Assembly (NCBI RefSeq): GCF_019679475.1
Contig: NZ_JAIEZP010000001.1
Span: 930,001-994,000 of the forward strand
Length of the DNA stretch: 64,000 nucleotides
DNA from: Hyphomonas sediminis
Lineage (GTDB): Bacteria; Pseudomonadota; Alphaproteobacteria; Caulobacterales; Hyphomonadaceae
Direction: 5' to 3'
The translations under genes and the position numbers were made by a program. Below are positions 7,691 through 17,586 of the stretch, piece by piece. The notes beneath the pieces were generated by a model. That model had not been told where the DNA came from, did no database searches, and saw only the letters and a program-made list of their open reading frames with translations. Position 1 is the stretch's first letter. Every line of letters starts with the position of its first letter.

Positions 7691-10567
7691 ATGAAGTATT
7701 TCAAAGGAGCGCTCCTTTACGCCTCAGCGATTGCGCTGAGTGGGGCGATGGTGGTGCATGCGCAGGAGCAGGACGAGGGCGAGCGGAAGCTCAGCACAGT
7801 CACCGTTACGGGCTCCATGATCCAGGGTACTCCGGAAGACGCTGCGCTTCCGGTAGATGTTCTGACGGCTGGCGACCTCAAGCTGGAAGGGTCGCCCTCA
7901 ATTACAGAGCTTATCCGAAATCTGGGTGTCTCATCGGGTGTCGACGGACAAACGAACCAGTTTGCGTCGAACGGACTTGAGGGGACGTCCAACGTAAACC
8001 TTCGCGGTTTGGGGCCTGCCAGAACGCTCGTTCTCATTAACGGTCGACGGCAAACTTATGCGCCCTATTCCATTGGCGAGCAGGCGCAGCTCTTTGTCGA
8101 CACCAACATGATCCCGTCGGCTGCCATTGGCCGCATCGAGGTTCTGAAAGATGGCGCTGCAGCGATTTACGGCTCAGATGCGATCGCGGGCGTCGCAAAC
8201 TTCATTACCAATACGGACCTCAAAGGCCTCGAGGTTTCGGGCACCTTTTCCACATTCGAAGGCAATGATGACGGGGATTATGAGCTTTCGGCCGCGTATG
8301 GTTTCCAGGGTGAGAACTGGAACTGGATTACATCGGCTGGGTATCAGTATCGATCCGAAGTTCCGCTAACAGAAAAGGATTGGGGAACGCCATCTTTTGC
8401 TGAGAACCCGGTCGCTGGGTATTCCTCCATCTCCAATCCTGGTCGCTTTGTGACGATTGGTCCGGTTCCCGGCGGTGGTGTCGGTGTGAACGGAAACGTT
8501 GCGGATGTTGGCTGTGTGCCGCTCGGTGGGGTGCTCGGGCCGGACAACCAATGCCGCTTCCAATTCACTCAATTCGACAATCTTGTCGAAAAGGAAGAGC
8601 GCTTCCAGATCTTTTCTGAATACAATCGCACCACCGAATTTGGAGATCTTCATTTTGAAGTTCTCTACGGAAAGACAGATGTTCCCGAGTGGAAAACGTC
8701 GCCTTCCTATCCACCGCAAGTGCTGACCAATCAGGTCATCCTGCCGACCCATCCTGGCTGGCAACAATACATTCTCGACAATCCGGGCACAGCGCTGGAT
8801 ACCGCTGTTCAAGCTCTGTTTATTGGGCGTTCATATGGATGGGGCGGCTTTCCGGATAACGATTATGGGCCTCAGGTTGGATCCCGCGAATACGAAACCT
8901 GGCGGGCATCAGGCGGCCTGAAAGGGCAGTGGGACAACGGTGTCAACTACGACGTCGGGCTGAGCTATTCGACGACGGAAGGGTATCGTTCAACAAACGA
9001 CACTTACGTTCAGGGGTTGACGCTAGCGCTCCGTGGGTTTGGTGTGTGTACGGACCCTATCACGGGGTTCGATCCGGCGACGGGAACCTCCCCGCTTTCC
9101 GCCGGGTACACCGGAACTCTGGCTGCCGGCGCGGGCACTTGCCAGTACTACAATCCATTCTCCAATTCCATCCCGGCGGGCGCCATTACCGGAACTCCAA
9201 ACCCGCAGTACAATCCTGCCCTGGCCAATACGGCGGAACTGGCAGACTGGATGACCGACGCATCTGAAACGACGGTGACCACGGACCTGATGGTCCTTGA
9301 TGCTGTTCTCTCTGGAGAGTCGTCTGTTCAGGCTGCAGGCGGCGCGGTCGGCTGGGCCTTCGGTGCGCAAGTTCGCCGCGAGAGCTATGAGGTGGTACCT
9401 TCTGCTCTCACCGACCTTAATGCCACGCCGGGACCTGGCGGTACTGGGCCGTATTCGTTCCTTGCTGGCACCACAGGAGCGAACGACGAACAGACGATTT
9501 ATGCTGTATTCGGAGAAGTTCAGATTCCGCTCTTTGAGGATGTCGGCGTCCAGGTGGCGATGCGGTACGAGGACTATGGTGGTGACATCGGGTCAACTTT
9601 CGATCCGAAGTTTGCTGCGAAGTGGCAGGTGAACGACATGCTGGCACTTCGTGGTTCTGCGCAGACATCGTTCCGTGGTCCGACGCTCAACCAGCTTGGC
9701 GGTGTTGGAACAACGCTCCAGTTTGTGGCTCCGGCAAGCGCTTTCAAGGCGGTGGACCAGTATGGAAACCCCTCGCTTGATCCGGAATCGGCCTTCAGCT
9801 TCAATTTGGGTGCGTTGTTCGAGACGGGCAACTTCCACGCGTCATTGGATTACTACAACTTCGACTTCTCTGATCCGATCATCGTCGAGGAACAATCTAA
9901 TATCGTGAATGCCGCGGTTGCTGCGCTGGCCGCCAACGATCTCAGCAATCCGATCCTGAACCGGATTACTTTCCAGGATCCTCTCAATCCGACAGCTGCA
10001 ACAATTGCGCGGGTTCGCACGGGTGTTGTGAACGGTCCGGATATCCAGACATCAGGTCTCGATTTCCGGGCTGAGAATATGTGGGAAGGCTTGGTTGCCG
10101 GAGCAGATCTCTCTGCTGGGGTCGATGCGACATACATCATTGAGTATGTCGTTGCGCCATACTTCGTTGAGGGCGTTTCTATCGGGGGAGGTGACTATGT
10201 TGGTCAGTTCAACCGTTCGAACTTCACCCGCTCGATGCCGCAGTGGAAAGCAAATGTGTTCGCCAACCTTGCATTCGGCGATCACAATATCCGCGGCGTG
10301 ATGCGCCACATCGACTCCTACAAGGACGAGCGGCCGGCCGCGCTTCGTGGGGGTGTGTATCCGGAAATTTCCAGCCAAACGACCTTTGATCTCTTCTATA
10401 ACTACACCAATGACAATTGGGGTATTGATGTGGGGCTTGGTGTCGTCAACCTGACGGACGAAGATCCGCCGCCGGCTGCGTTTGATACGAACTATGATCC
10501 GTACACACATAACCCGTTCGGAAGAACATTCCGCCTGACGCTAACAAAGCGGTTTGGCGGAGACTGA
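7691..10567 (+). CDS. TonB-dependent outer-membrane receptor, 958 aa
   Basis: Energy-coupled outer-membrane porin for a scarce ligand. A signal peptide ends around AMVVHA (residues 19-24). A TonB-box-like KLSTVTVTG follows at about 33-41, then a plug domain with NVNLRGLGPARTLVLINGRR and the conserved IGRIEVLKDGAAAIYGSDAIAGVANFIT block. The long remainder is the beta-barrel and ends in LTLTKRFGGD, so the usual terminal Phe is 3 residues inside. The start follows GGGAGGAAACAA. Alphaproteobacterial receptors of this type often take up sugars or other organic ligands; the substrate is not readable here. A terminator follows the gene. Confidence 0.93.
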   Translation: MKYFKGALLYASAIALSGAMVVHAQEQDEGERKLSTVTVTGSMIQGTPEDAALPVDVLTAGDLKLEGSPSITELIRNLGVSSGVDGQTNQFASNGLEGTSNVNLRGLGPARTLVLINGRRQTYAPYSIGEQAQLFVDTNMIPSAAIGRIEVLKDGAAAIYGSDAIAGVANFITNTDLKGLEVSGTFSTFEGNDDGDYELSAAYGFQGENWNWITSAGYQYRSEVPLTEKDWGTPSFAENPVAGYSSISNPGRFVTIGPVPGGGVGVNGNVADVGCVPLGGVLGPDNQCRFQFTQFDNLVEKEERFQIFSEYNRTTEFGDLHFEVLYGKTDVPEWKTSPSYPPQVLTNQVILPTHPGWQQYILDNPGTALDTAVQALFIGRSYGWGGFPDNDYGPQVGSREYETWRASGGLKGQWDNGVNYDVGLSYSTTEGYRSTNDTYVQGLTLALRGFGVCTDPITGFDPATGTSPLSAGYTGTLAAGAGTCQYYNPFSNSIPAGAITGTPNPQYNPALANTAELADWMTDASETTVTTDLMVLDAVLSGESSVQAAGGAVGWAFGAQVRRESYEVVPSALTDLNATPGPGGTGPYSFLAGTTGANDEQTIYAVFGEVQIPLFEDVGVQVAMRYEDYGGDIGSTFDPKFAAKWQVNDMLALRGSAQTSFRGPTLNQLGGVGTTLQFVAPASAFKAVDQYGNPSLDPESAFSFNLGALFETGNFHASLDYYNFDFSDPIIVEEQSNIVNAAVAALAANDLSNPILNRITFQDPLNPTAATIARVRTGVVNGPDIQTSGLDFRAENMWEGLVAGADLSAGVDATYIIEYVVAPYFVEGVSIGGGDYVGQFNRSNFTRSMPQWKANVFANLAFGDHNIRGVMRHIDSYKDERPAALRGGVYPEISSQTTFDLFYNYTNDNWGIDVGLGVVNLTDEDPPPAAFDTNYDPYTHNPFGRTFRLTLTKRFGGD

Positions 10568-10603
10568 TCAGGGCGAACTGCCTGATATAGCCTGACTTAG
10601 GAG

Positions 10604-10633
10604 ACGGCCTCTCAGTTCTGGGAGGCCGTTTTC
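10604..10633 (+). terminator. terminator of the first TonB receptor gene
   Basis: An 8-10 bp GC-rich stem (10604-10611 with 10622-10629) is followed by TTTT on the plus strand, 36 bases after the stop codon. Confidence 0.8.
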
Positions 10634-10647
10634 ATTGGTGGGCAAGC

Positions 10648-10675
10648 AAAAAGGGCGGCTTTGCAGCCGCCCTTT
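10648..10675 (-). terminator. terminator of the second TonB receptor gene
   Basis: A perfect 11-bp stem (10650-10660 with 10665-10675) has a 4-base loop. On the minus strand it ends in a T-run. It serves the convergent receptor gene that ends at 10709. Confidence 0.85.
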
Positions 10676-10708
10676 CGATTTTTATCAAATGCCGGATGGC
10701 AATTGAAT

Positions 10709-13057
10709 TTAGTAGACGTAGGTGAGTTCCAGGCCCAAGAGGCGGCCCTTCTTCAGCGGTTGGAACGTTCCGCCAGCGGGGTCAACCGGGTAGGAATAGT
10801 TCTGGCCGGTGGAGTTCGGGCCAGGGAAGGGCAGTTGGGTGTCGTTGCCGATCTGGACTTCGTCGAGCAGGTTCTTGCCATACAACGACGCCGTGAGGCC
10901 CTGGAACGGTGTTTCCCAGGTGATGTCGACGTCCACCATATCCGCATCTTGGATCCAGCCGAAGTTGCTGTCCGTGTAGGCGATACGATCGCGGTGTTGA
11001 TAGCTGGCGCGTGCAATGATGGCGCCGGCCGAACCGAGGTTGATGTCCTTCATCAGGCCAAAGCCGTAAGTCATCGGCGGAACGCGCGGCAGGTCGAGGT
11101 TCAAGTCTTCGCGATCGACAACGCCGTCCGCGTTCAGATCAAAGAACACTTTGTCGTATCCGGCGTCCATGAAGCCGACATTAAACGAACCGAGCAGTGT
11201 GTCCGTGAGCGCAATGCGGCCATCGAATTCGATGCCGACGATGGTCGCGTCCGTGGTGTTGATGATGTTCTGAACGACACCAGACGAGCCAGCGGTGTTC
11301 ACTTCACGCTGCATGTTGCCAACTTCCGTCATGAAAACTGCGCCGTTGACCTGGATGCGGCCGTCATCGCTTTGCGATTTGAAGCCAACTTCGTAGGAGT
11401 CCACTTCTTCCTCGTCGAAGCCGAGGCTGCCGGTCTGCGTCACGAATTGCTGGAAGATCGGTAGATCGGTGATGCGGAAGTTGTAGCCTCCCGAACGGAA
11501 GCCCTTGGTGTAGTGAGCGTAGGATTGGACATTGTCGTTCCAGAAGTACTGGAAACCAACTTTCGGGGTCCAGTTCTTCCATTCGTTGGAGTCGCGGAAG
11601 CCATTGGGCTCCTGGACGGTGCCGCCTGTGATCAGTGAGATCAGGGCGTTGTTGCCGGTCGCAGAGCAAGTACCTTCCACCACGCTGCAGGGCAGGCGCG
11701 GACGAATGTAGATTACGTCACCGGACTTCTCTTCGACGGAGTAGCGGACGCCGACATTGGCGACCAGCTTGTCCGTGATCGAATAATCGATGTTCGCAAA
11801 AGCGCCCCAGACGGTGTGGTCCAGCGTACCGCCGCCGTAGAAGCCCCACGGGATCGATGCCGGAAGTGTGGGCGGGCGCGTGGTCGGCAGGTTACGGATC
11901 TCGGTATAATCGAGTGTCTGCTCGAAATAGTAGAGACCTGTGGTCAGGTCGAGCTTGTCAAACGTACCTGCGTAACGCAGCTCGTTCGAATATTGCTCCT
12001 GATTAAACTCTGCGTTCGAGTGGAACAGCGTCATCGGCGTTGCGTCGATGTCTGCGCCCGAGGTCGATTCATACTTGCGGTAGCCAAAGATGTTGGTGAT
12101 CACGCCATTACCGAAGTCGACGTCGAGGTCGGTGCGCAGCGAGCCGAGGATAGTTTCGTTCTCGCCGAAGCCCGGATTGTTGATCGACATATCAAAATTG
12201 TCGCGATCAAAATAGGCAGTGTTCTTGCCGGAAGGGCCGTCCGAGCGGGCGTCGGTGTACTCCAGCTTGCCGAGGAAGGTCAGCGCGTCCGTCGGCATGA
12301 ACTCGAGGGCGCCGCGATAGGTGACCGATTGCAGCTCGCCGTGGTTTTCGCCGTTGTGCAGGTTTTTGAAGTAACCGTCGTCAGTATTGTAAGAGACGCC
12401 GAACTTGCCGTTCAGAACGTTTTCGATGAGCGGACCGGAAACGATGGCTTGGAAGTTTGCATTTGCGCCGCCGCGATCGCCGTCCACAGGGCCATCAATG
12501 CTGGTGCGGGCCTTGAACGAAAACTCATCGGTTGGGTTTGCGGTGTTGACGACAATTGCGCCGCCAGTGGTGTTGCGGCCGAAAAGAAGGCCTTGTGGGC
12601 CACGCAGAACTTCAATGCTGTCGAGATCGAACATGTCGACAACAACACCGCTGTTCACGCCGAGATAAACGCCGTCCACGAAAACGCCGACTGCAGGATC
12701 GATTGACGGGATCGAGGAGTTCACACCAAGGCCGCGGATGGCAAAGTTGGCAGTGCCGCGCGCAGTGCCGACATCGTCCAGCGACACGTTCGGCGAGGAA
12801 TAGCTGAGGCTTTCAAGCGTCGTAACGTTGAGGGCGTCGAGCGTATCGGCGTTGTAAGCCGTCATTGCCACCGGAACGGTCTGCACGTCTTCCACGTCCG
12901 CTTTCTTGGTAGCCGTTACAGTGACGGTCCCAAGAACGCGCTCAAGGGCGGATTCGCGTGTCGGCGCTTCTGCAGCGGCTTCTTCCTGAGCAAAGGCGGG
13001 GGTAGAGAGGATGATCGCTGCGGACGCAGTCGTCATCAGAAACTTGTTGAGCGTCAT
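10709..13057 (-). CDS. TonB-dependent outer-membrane receptor, 782 aa
   Basis: A second receptor, unrelated in detail to the one it converges on. The signal peptide (MTLNKFLMTTASAAIIL to AFA) is followed by a TonB-box-like VLGTVTVTATKK. The plug domain contains FAIRGLGVNSS, PAVGVFVDGVYLG and the DSIEVLRGPQGLLFGRNTTGGAIVV block. The barrel ends in LGLELTYVY with a terminal aromatic residue. This subfamily resembles receptors for siderophores or plant-derived aromatics. The ATG at 13057 is chosen because it begins a clean signal peptide and follows GAGGAAACT. An esterase and a feruloyl-CoA-synthase-like gene lie upstream on the same strand. Confidence 0.93.
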   Translation of the reverse strand: MTLNKFLMTTASAAIILSTPAFAQEEAAAEAPTRESALERVLGTVTVTATKKADVEDVQTVPVAMTAYNADTLDALNVTTLESLSYSSPNVSLDDVGTARGTANFAIRGLGVNSSIPSIDPAVGVFVDGVYLGVNSGVVVDMFDLDSIEVLRGPQGLLFGRNTTGGAIVVNTANPTDEFSFKARTSIDGPVDGDRGGANANFQAIVSGPLIENVLNGKFGVSYNTDDGYFKNLHNGENHGELQSVTYRGALEFMPTDALTFLGKLEYTDARSDGPSGKNTAYFDRDNFDMSINNPGFGENETILGSLRTDLDVDFGNGVITNIFGYRKYESTSGADIDATPMTLFHSNAEFNQEQYSNELRYAGTFDKLDLTTGLYYFEQTLDYTEIRNLPTTRPPTLPASIPWGFYGGGTLDHTVWGAFANIDYSITDKLVANVGVRYSVEEKSGDVIYIRPRLPCSVVEGTCSATGNNALISLITGGTVQEPNGFRDSNEWKNWTPKVGFQYFWNDNVQSYAHYTKGFRSGGYNFRITDLPIFQQFVTQTGSLGFDEEEVDSYEVGFKSQSDDGRIQVNGAVFMTEVGNMQREVNTAGSSGVVQNIINTTDATIVGIEFDGRIALTDTLLGSFNVGFMDAGYDKVFFDLNADGVVDREDLNLDLPRVPPMTYGFGLMKDINLGSAGAIIARASYQHRDRIAYTDSNFGWIQDADMVDVDITWETPFQGLTASLYGKNLLDEVQIGNDTQLPFPGPNSTGQNYSYPVDPAGGTFQPLKKGRLLGLELTYVY

Positions 13058-13202
13058 TTCTGGGAGTTTCCTCTTGGATTTTATGTGAGCGACCAGCGGT
13101 GCCTGGCGGCTCAACAATAAATAGACATTTATCAAGTTTTTGAAATGCTTGCTGCAGTGCAACAAATGTGTTTGATTACAAGGTGTTGCCTCAGGGTCAC
13201 GA

Positions 13203-13235
13203 AACTCAAAAGTTCCAAAATAGAACTTTTGAGTT
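13203..13235. terminator. 13-bp hairpin after the esterase gene
   Basis: A perfect 13-bp inverted repeat (13203-13215 and 13223-13235) with a 7-base loop starts right after the esterase stop. It is AT-rich with a weak T-run, so termination for the minus-strand esterase is likely but not certain. Confidence 0.65.
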
Positions 13236-13236
13236 C

Positions 13237-14193
13237 TTAAATTGCACCCAGGTATTTTCCCGTAATAATTCCTGCATCCCTGGCGGCAGAACGCGCCGTT
13301 GCCGAAAGATGCGTCAGGTTCAGAAAGCCATGAACCATCGAGGGGTACTCTTTTTCTGAGACCGAGATGCCCATAGCGCGCAATTTTGCTGCATATGCGA
13401 GGCCCTCATCATGGAGCGGGTCCCATCCGCATACGATAATGTGAGCGGGTGGCAAGCCCTTGAGTTCTTCGGCTGGCGCGAACAGGGGTGAAATCCGGGG
13501 ATCCATGTGCGTTGCCGGGTCGGGCATGTAGTGGCCACGGAAAAACTCAAACAGGCCAACCGAGATGAAGAATCCGCTTTCCTGAGGCGGCATCTTTTTG
13601 CTGCGAATGTCTGCAAACTGGAGGAGGGGGTAGAGCAGGAGCTGGAAGGCCGGTTTTGGACCTTTCTTGCGGTTCATCTCCTGGCACACATATGCGGCAA
13701 GATTTCCGCCGGCGCTGTCACCGGCGATGGCGACGCGCTTGGGGTCAATCCCAATAGTGGGGCCGTGCAGGCTCATCCACATCCAGGCGGTTAGGGCGTC
13801 CTCATGCGCGCAGGGAAAGCAGGTTTCCGGTGCCAGCCTGTAGTCGATTGCCAGCACGCGGCAGCGCGATCCCTCCGCCAGCCGGCGGCAGATCATGTCA
13901 TGGCTCTCAAGGTCTCCGAGGACGAAGCCGCCGCCATGAAAGAAGAGGATGCCGGGGCCTGGCGGGATGCCGGCGCCGAGTGGCACATAGAGGCGTGCCT
14001 TGAGTGGTCCGTCTGGCCCCGGAATCGTCAGGAGACGAATTTCCGCCAGCTCGGGCGCGTCTGGCTCGCCGGAATAATCCATTCGGAAGAATTGTTGTCT
14101 TAAACGTTCGATCGGCACGCGCAGGTCAGGCGGCTGCATGCCGGGCAATTGCAGCTTGTCCCTGAAGTTGCGGAAGGCTTCGTCGAACGTCAT
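13237..14193 (-). CDS. alpha/beta-hydrolase esterase, hormone-sensitive lipase type
   Basis: Carboxylesterase of the HSL family (bacterial family IV). The oxyanion-hole motif FFHGGGFVLGD and the nucleophile elbow GDSAGGNLA are both present. The acidic residue is expected in GWDPLHDEG and the catalytic His in MVHGF, near the C-terminus. No signal peptide is seen, so it is cytosolic. The ATG at 14193 (318 aa, normal size) with GAGG upstream is preferred over the TTG at 14250. It lies 79 bases after the feruloyl-CoA-synthase-like gene and is probably cotranscribed; hydrolysis of an aromatic or other ester is inferred from context. Confidence 0.9.
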   Translation of the reverse strand: MTFDEAFRNFRDKLQLPGMQPPDLRVPIERLRQQFFRMDYSGEPDAPELAEIRLLTIPGPDGPLKARLYVPLGAGIPPGPGILFFHGGGFVLGDLESHDMICRRLAEGSRCRVLAIDYRLAPETCFPCAHEDALTAWMWMSLHGPTIGIDPKRVAIAGDSAGGNLAAYVCQEMNRKKGPKPAFQLLLYPLLQFADIRSKKMPPQESGFFISVGLFEFFRGHYMPDPATHMDPRISPLFAPAEELKGLPPAHIIVCGWDPLHDEGLAYAAKLRAMGISVSEKEYPSMVHGFLNLTHLSATARSAARDAGIITGKYLGAI

Positions 14194-14272
14194 GGCCTCA
14201 CATCTGCCGGTCAATTCCGGCGATGTGATGGCGCATGGTTCATCTTGCAATGGGGCAATCGCGCCATTTGTT

Positions 14273-16126
14273 TCAAAGCTGGATTACGCCGGAGCCGGGT
14301 GGGTCGGAATACAGCGACTTCACCAGATCGGCCCGTCGCGAGATCACGAGACGCTGGTTCACGTAGCCCTTGTCAGTGATCTCCCCTGCATCAATGCTCG
14401 GCGGCTCCATCATGACGAGCAGCCGCTTGATGCGCCGCGATGAACCTTGTTCTGCGGCGTTGAATGCGGCGGCCTTGCGGACCAGGTCGCCCATCAGGGC
14501 TGCAACCCCTTTGGCGGGGTCGCCGGCGGCTTTGACGTACTGTTCGGCCGTTGCGGGCGAAGGCCAAACGAGCGCCGAGGCGAAGTCTTTATCCTGCCCG
14601 CAGATGACGGCGTCGAAAATGAGGGGGGAGCATGCCGCCACGAAATCCGGCCGGAGTGTGCCGACCGAAACCCACGTGCCGGAAGAGAGCTTGAAGTCTT
14701 CTCCAACCCTTCCATCGAAAACCAAGCCTTTGTTGGCATCGTTTTCGTCCACGAACTTTACGGCGTCTCCTAGGCAATAATAGCCTTCCTCGTCGAACAC
14801 TTCAGCGTTCTTTTTGGGGTCGTTGTGATAGCCCGGCATGACGGTTGGGCCTTTGACGCGGACTTCCAGCTTCTCGCCGTTGGGGACGAGCTTGAGCGTC
14901 GTGCCCGGAAGCGGTAGGCCGATCAGGCCGACCCGCTCGACTTCCCAGTGGACCATCGTAACGCCTTGGGTTTCGGTCGCCCCATACATTGTTGTGATGG
15001 GGATGCGGCGGCCCGTTGCCTTGATGGCGAGGGCCTGAAGGCGATCGTATAGATCGTCAGAGAGGGTCGCGCCGCCATAGCCGACGGAGCGCATGTTTTT
15101 AAAGAATGCTTTGAGGAGTGTTTCGTCCTGCTCCATTGCGTCGGCGAGCATCGCTAGCGCAATGGGTGCTGTTCCGAATACGGAAGGACTGCATTCGCGA
15201 ACATTTCGGATTGTTTCGTGGAACAGGGCAGGCGTTGGCTTGCCGCCGTCGATCCAGAATGTCGAGCCGTTCCAGAGGGCACCGTTGAAATTTACATTGG
15301 ACCCTGAAATGTGATTCCAGGGGAGCCAGTCGAGGAAGCTATCGGTGCGGTCGGGATCATAGTCGGGGTCACGCTCATTGTGGCGTATGCCCTCCTGTCC
15401 CGCAATTAGCGAACACATCGCACCCTGCGTCTGGGGCACCGGCTTTGGCAGGCCGGTCGAGCCTGAGGTGAAGAGGTATTTTCCGATGCTGTCGTCGGTT
15501 AGCGCGTCGCGTGCTGCCGTTACAGCCGCCGTGGGTGTCGTGGCCGCAAGGGTATCATAAGAAAGTGCGGAGTTGTCGCCGCCTGGATCGGCTGACACAA
15601 TCTTGAACGCGCCTTCGGGGAGTGCTGCGATTGCATTTTTGAAGGGCGCAAGCTGCTCTGCAAATACGACGGCCGGCTTTACGGTGTTGTAGCAGTGCTT
15701 CAGCTTGTCGAAATCATTCGACATGGTGGAGTAGGGGACCGAGATAGGAGCTGCGGGTGCTCCTGCTTTCTGGGCCGCAAGGATTACCATGGCGGCGCGG
15801 ATCGAGTTTCCTGACAGCAGCATGACGGGTGCATCAGGGCCGGCGCCAAGATCCAGAAAGGCTTGTGCCAAGGCATCCGTGATGCGTTTGGTCTCACCAT
15901 AGGTCACTTCGACCCATTGATCCGTCTTCGGATCGCGTTCCTTGATAAAGACCCTATCTGGATGCTGGGTGGCGCGTTCATCCAGGCAATGGGGGATGGT
16001 TTTGGGGCGTGGGCCAGGAGGTTGTTTGGCTTTGATGTATACCGCGTTGCCTTGGCGCGTCATTTCAACATCAGGTTCTCTCTGCGGCAAAAGGCGAAAG
16101 GGTGGCAAGGTTTGACCTTCAGCCAT
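14273..16126 (-). CDS. feruloyl-CoA synthase-like AMP-forming ligase
   Basis: Adenylate-forming enzyme that activates a carboxylic acid to its CoA ester. The phosphate-binding loop LFTSGSTGLPKP, the YGATETQG motif, the YCLGDAV segment and the C-terminal lysine region (EITDKGYVNQR) are visible. Overall length (617 aa), the opening PPFRLLPQREPDVEM and the middle block FLDWLPWNHISGSN resemble feruloyl-CoA synthases rather than fatty-acyl ligases. The ATG at 16126 follows a perfect GGAGGAAA. The typical partner enoyl-CoA hydratase/aldolase is not next to it, so ferulate as substrate is an inference. Confidence 0.85.
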   Translation of the reverse strand: MAEGQTLPPFRLLPQREPDVEMTRQGNAVYIKAKQPPGPRPKTIPHCLDERATQHPDRVFIKERDPKTDQWVEVTYGETKRITDALAQAFLDLGAGPDAPVMLLSGNSIRAAMVILAAQKAGAPAAPISVPYSTMSNDFDKLKHCYNTVKPAVVFAEQLAPFKNAIAALPEGAFKIVSADPGGDNSALSYDTLAATTPTAAVTAARDALTDDSIGKYLFTSGSTGLPKPVPQTQGAMCSLIAGQEGIRHNERDPDYDPDRTDSFLDWLPWNHISGSNVNFNGALWNGSTFWIDGGKPTPALFHETIRNVRECSPSVFGTAPIALAMLADAMEQDETLLKAFFKNMRSVGYGGATLSDDLYDRLQALAIKATGRRIPITTMYGATETQGVTMVHWEVERVGLIGLPLPGTTLKLVPNGEKLEVRVKGPTVMPGYHNDPKKNAEVFDEEGYYCLGDAVKFVDENDANKGLVFDGRVGEDFKLSSGTWVSVGTLRPDFVAACSPLIFDAVICGQDKDFASALVWPSPATAEQYVKAAGDPAKGVAALMGDLVRKAAAFNAAEQGSSRRIKRLLVMMEPPSIDAGEITDKGYVNQRLVISRRADLVKSLYSDPPGSGVIQL

Positions 16127-16213
16127 GGCATTTCCTCCGGGACGTATCGTTTGGCGTCCGAAGATACTTGTGCGTTGATGGCAGGCAACAGGTGACGCCA
16201 CGCCAAGGCGAAA

Positions 16214-17563
16214 TCACTGTTGAAGCAGAACCGCACTTATTGCGTCCACTGTTGTGTCCAGTGCTTTCAACATCAGCTCTTCATCCAGAGCTTCTGCCAT
16301 GACCCGCACGAGCGGCTCGGTTCCGGATTTTCTGACAACCATCCGACCACGGTCGCCGAGAAGGGCTTCGGACTCGGCGAGCGCGGCCTTGACCCTATCA
16401 TTTTCGAGAGGGTTCGCGCCTGTGTAACGTATGTTAATCAGCTTCTGCGGTGCTGGCTTGAATACGTTCAGCCTCTCCGAGGATCGGCCACCACGCGCCG
16501 CCAAGACTGACAGGACCTGCAGTCCGGCCAGCAATCCATCGCCTGTTGTGGAGACATCCGAAAGAATGATGTGACCGGATTGTTCTCCACCGAGATTATA
16601 TCCGTGTGCGCGCATATGTTCGCCAACATACCGATCGCCCACTTTTGTGCGCGCAAGGTGCAGGTCCTTGGCTTTCAGGAATTCCGAAAGGCCCATGTTG
16701 GACATAACGGTGGCGACCATTCCGTTGCCCCGGAGGCGGCCTGTGCGATGCATTTCTTCAGCAATCAGCGCCATGACCTGGTCACCGTCAGCTTCTTCAC
16801 CGGTTTCGTCGATCACGATGAGCCGGTCGGCATCTCCATCCAACGCGATGCCAACGTCCGCGCCCGACTCGACGACTACGGCTTTCAGGGCGCCTGTCGC
16901 CGTAGAGCCAAAGCCGGCGTTGATATTTATGCCGTCCGGCGTTGCGCCGATCACGGTCAACTGCGCGCCCAGTGCTCTGAGCGCTGCCGGCGCCGTTTCA
17001 AAGCCAGCACCGTGAGCGCAGTCGAGCACGACCTTCAAGCCGGAAAGATCCCGTGCGCCTTGCAGGGTGTCGATGCAGCGGCGAACGTATCGTGTGCCTG
17101 TAGCTTCCAGTGTTCGCGCATGCGCAATTGCATGCGGCGGCGCATAGTCTCCCTCGAAAGCAGAGGCCATAGCCGCCTCCAGCGCCTCTTCAGTGGCGTC
17201 GTCAAACTTTATGCCTTCGGGGCTGAAAAGTTTGAGGCCATTGTCTTCAAACTTGTTGTGACTGGCGGAGACCATCACGCCAAGCGCCGCGTCGGTTTCA
17301 CGGGCCATCATTGCAACGGCCGGAGTGGGAACAACTCCAAGCAGGACGGGTGTTAGCCCCATCGAGGAAAAGCCCGCGATCAGCGCCGCCTCAATCATTT
17401 CGCCGGAGCGCCGTGTGTCGCGGCCAATGACCACTTCTCTGCCGCCGTCGGGCGCAAAGGTTCGTGCAGCAGAGATTGCAAGCCGCAAAGCTGTCTCTGC
17501 TGTCATAGGCTTCTTGTTTACGCGGCCTCGGATGCCGTCGGTGCCGAAATACTGGCGGGTCAT
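16214..17563 (-). CDS. glmM: phosphoglucosamine mutase
   Basis: Converts glucosamine 6-phosphate to glucosamine 1-phosphate on the way to UDP-GlcNAc for peptidoglycan and LPS. It has the full 449 residues. The active-site serine lies in VMVSASHNKFEDNGLK (about residue 102), the metal loop is DGDADR, and the C-terminal phosphate-binding site is RKSGTEPLVRV. It is 23 bases downstream of cysQ and likely in the same transcript. In many alphaproteobacteria glmM sits behind ftsH and folP; here it is 15 kb away on the other strand. Confidence 0.97.
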   Translation of the reverse strand: MTRQYFGTDGIRGRVNKKPMTAETALRLAISAARTFAPDGGREVVIGRDTRRSGEMIEAALIAGFSSMGLTPVLLGVVPTPAVAMMARETDAALGVMVSASHNKFEDNGLKLFSPEGIKFDDATEEALEAAMASAFEGDYAPPHAIAHARTLEATGTRYVRRCIDTLQGARDLSGLKVVLDCAHGAGFETAPAALRALGAQLTVIGATPDGININAGFGSTATGALKAVVVESGADVGIALDGDADRLIVIDETGEEADGDQVMALIAEEMHRTGRLRGNGMVATVMSNMGLSEFLKAKDLHLARTKVGDRYVGEHMRAHGYNLGGEQSGHIILSDVSTTGDGLLAGLQVLSVLAARGGRSSERLNVFKPAPQKLINIRYTGANPLENDRVKAALAESEALLGDRGRMVVRKSGTEPLVRVMAEALDEELMLKALDTTVDAISAVLLQQ

Positions 17564-17586
17564 GCCTCTTCTCCGGTCTTCGCCAG

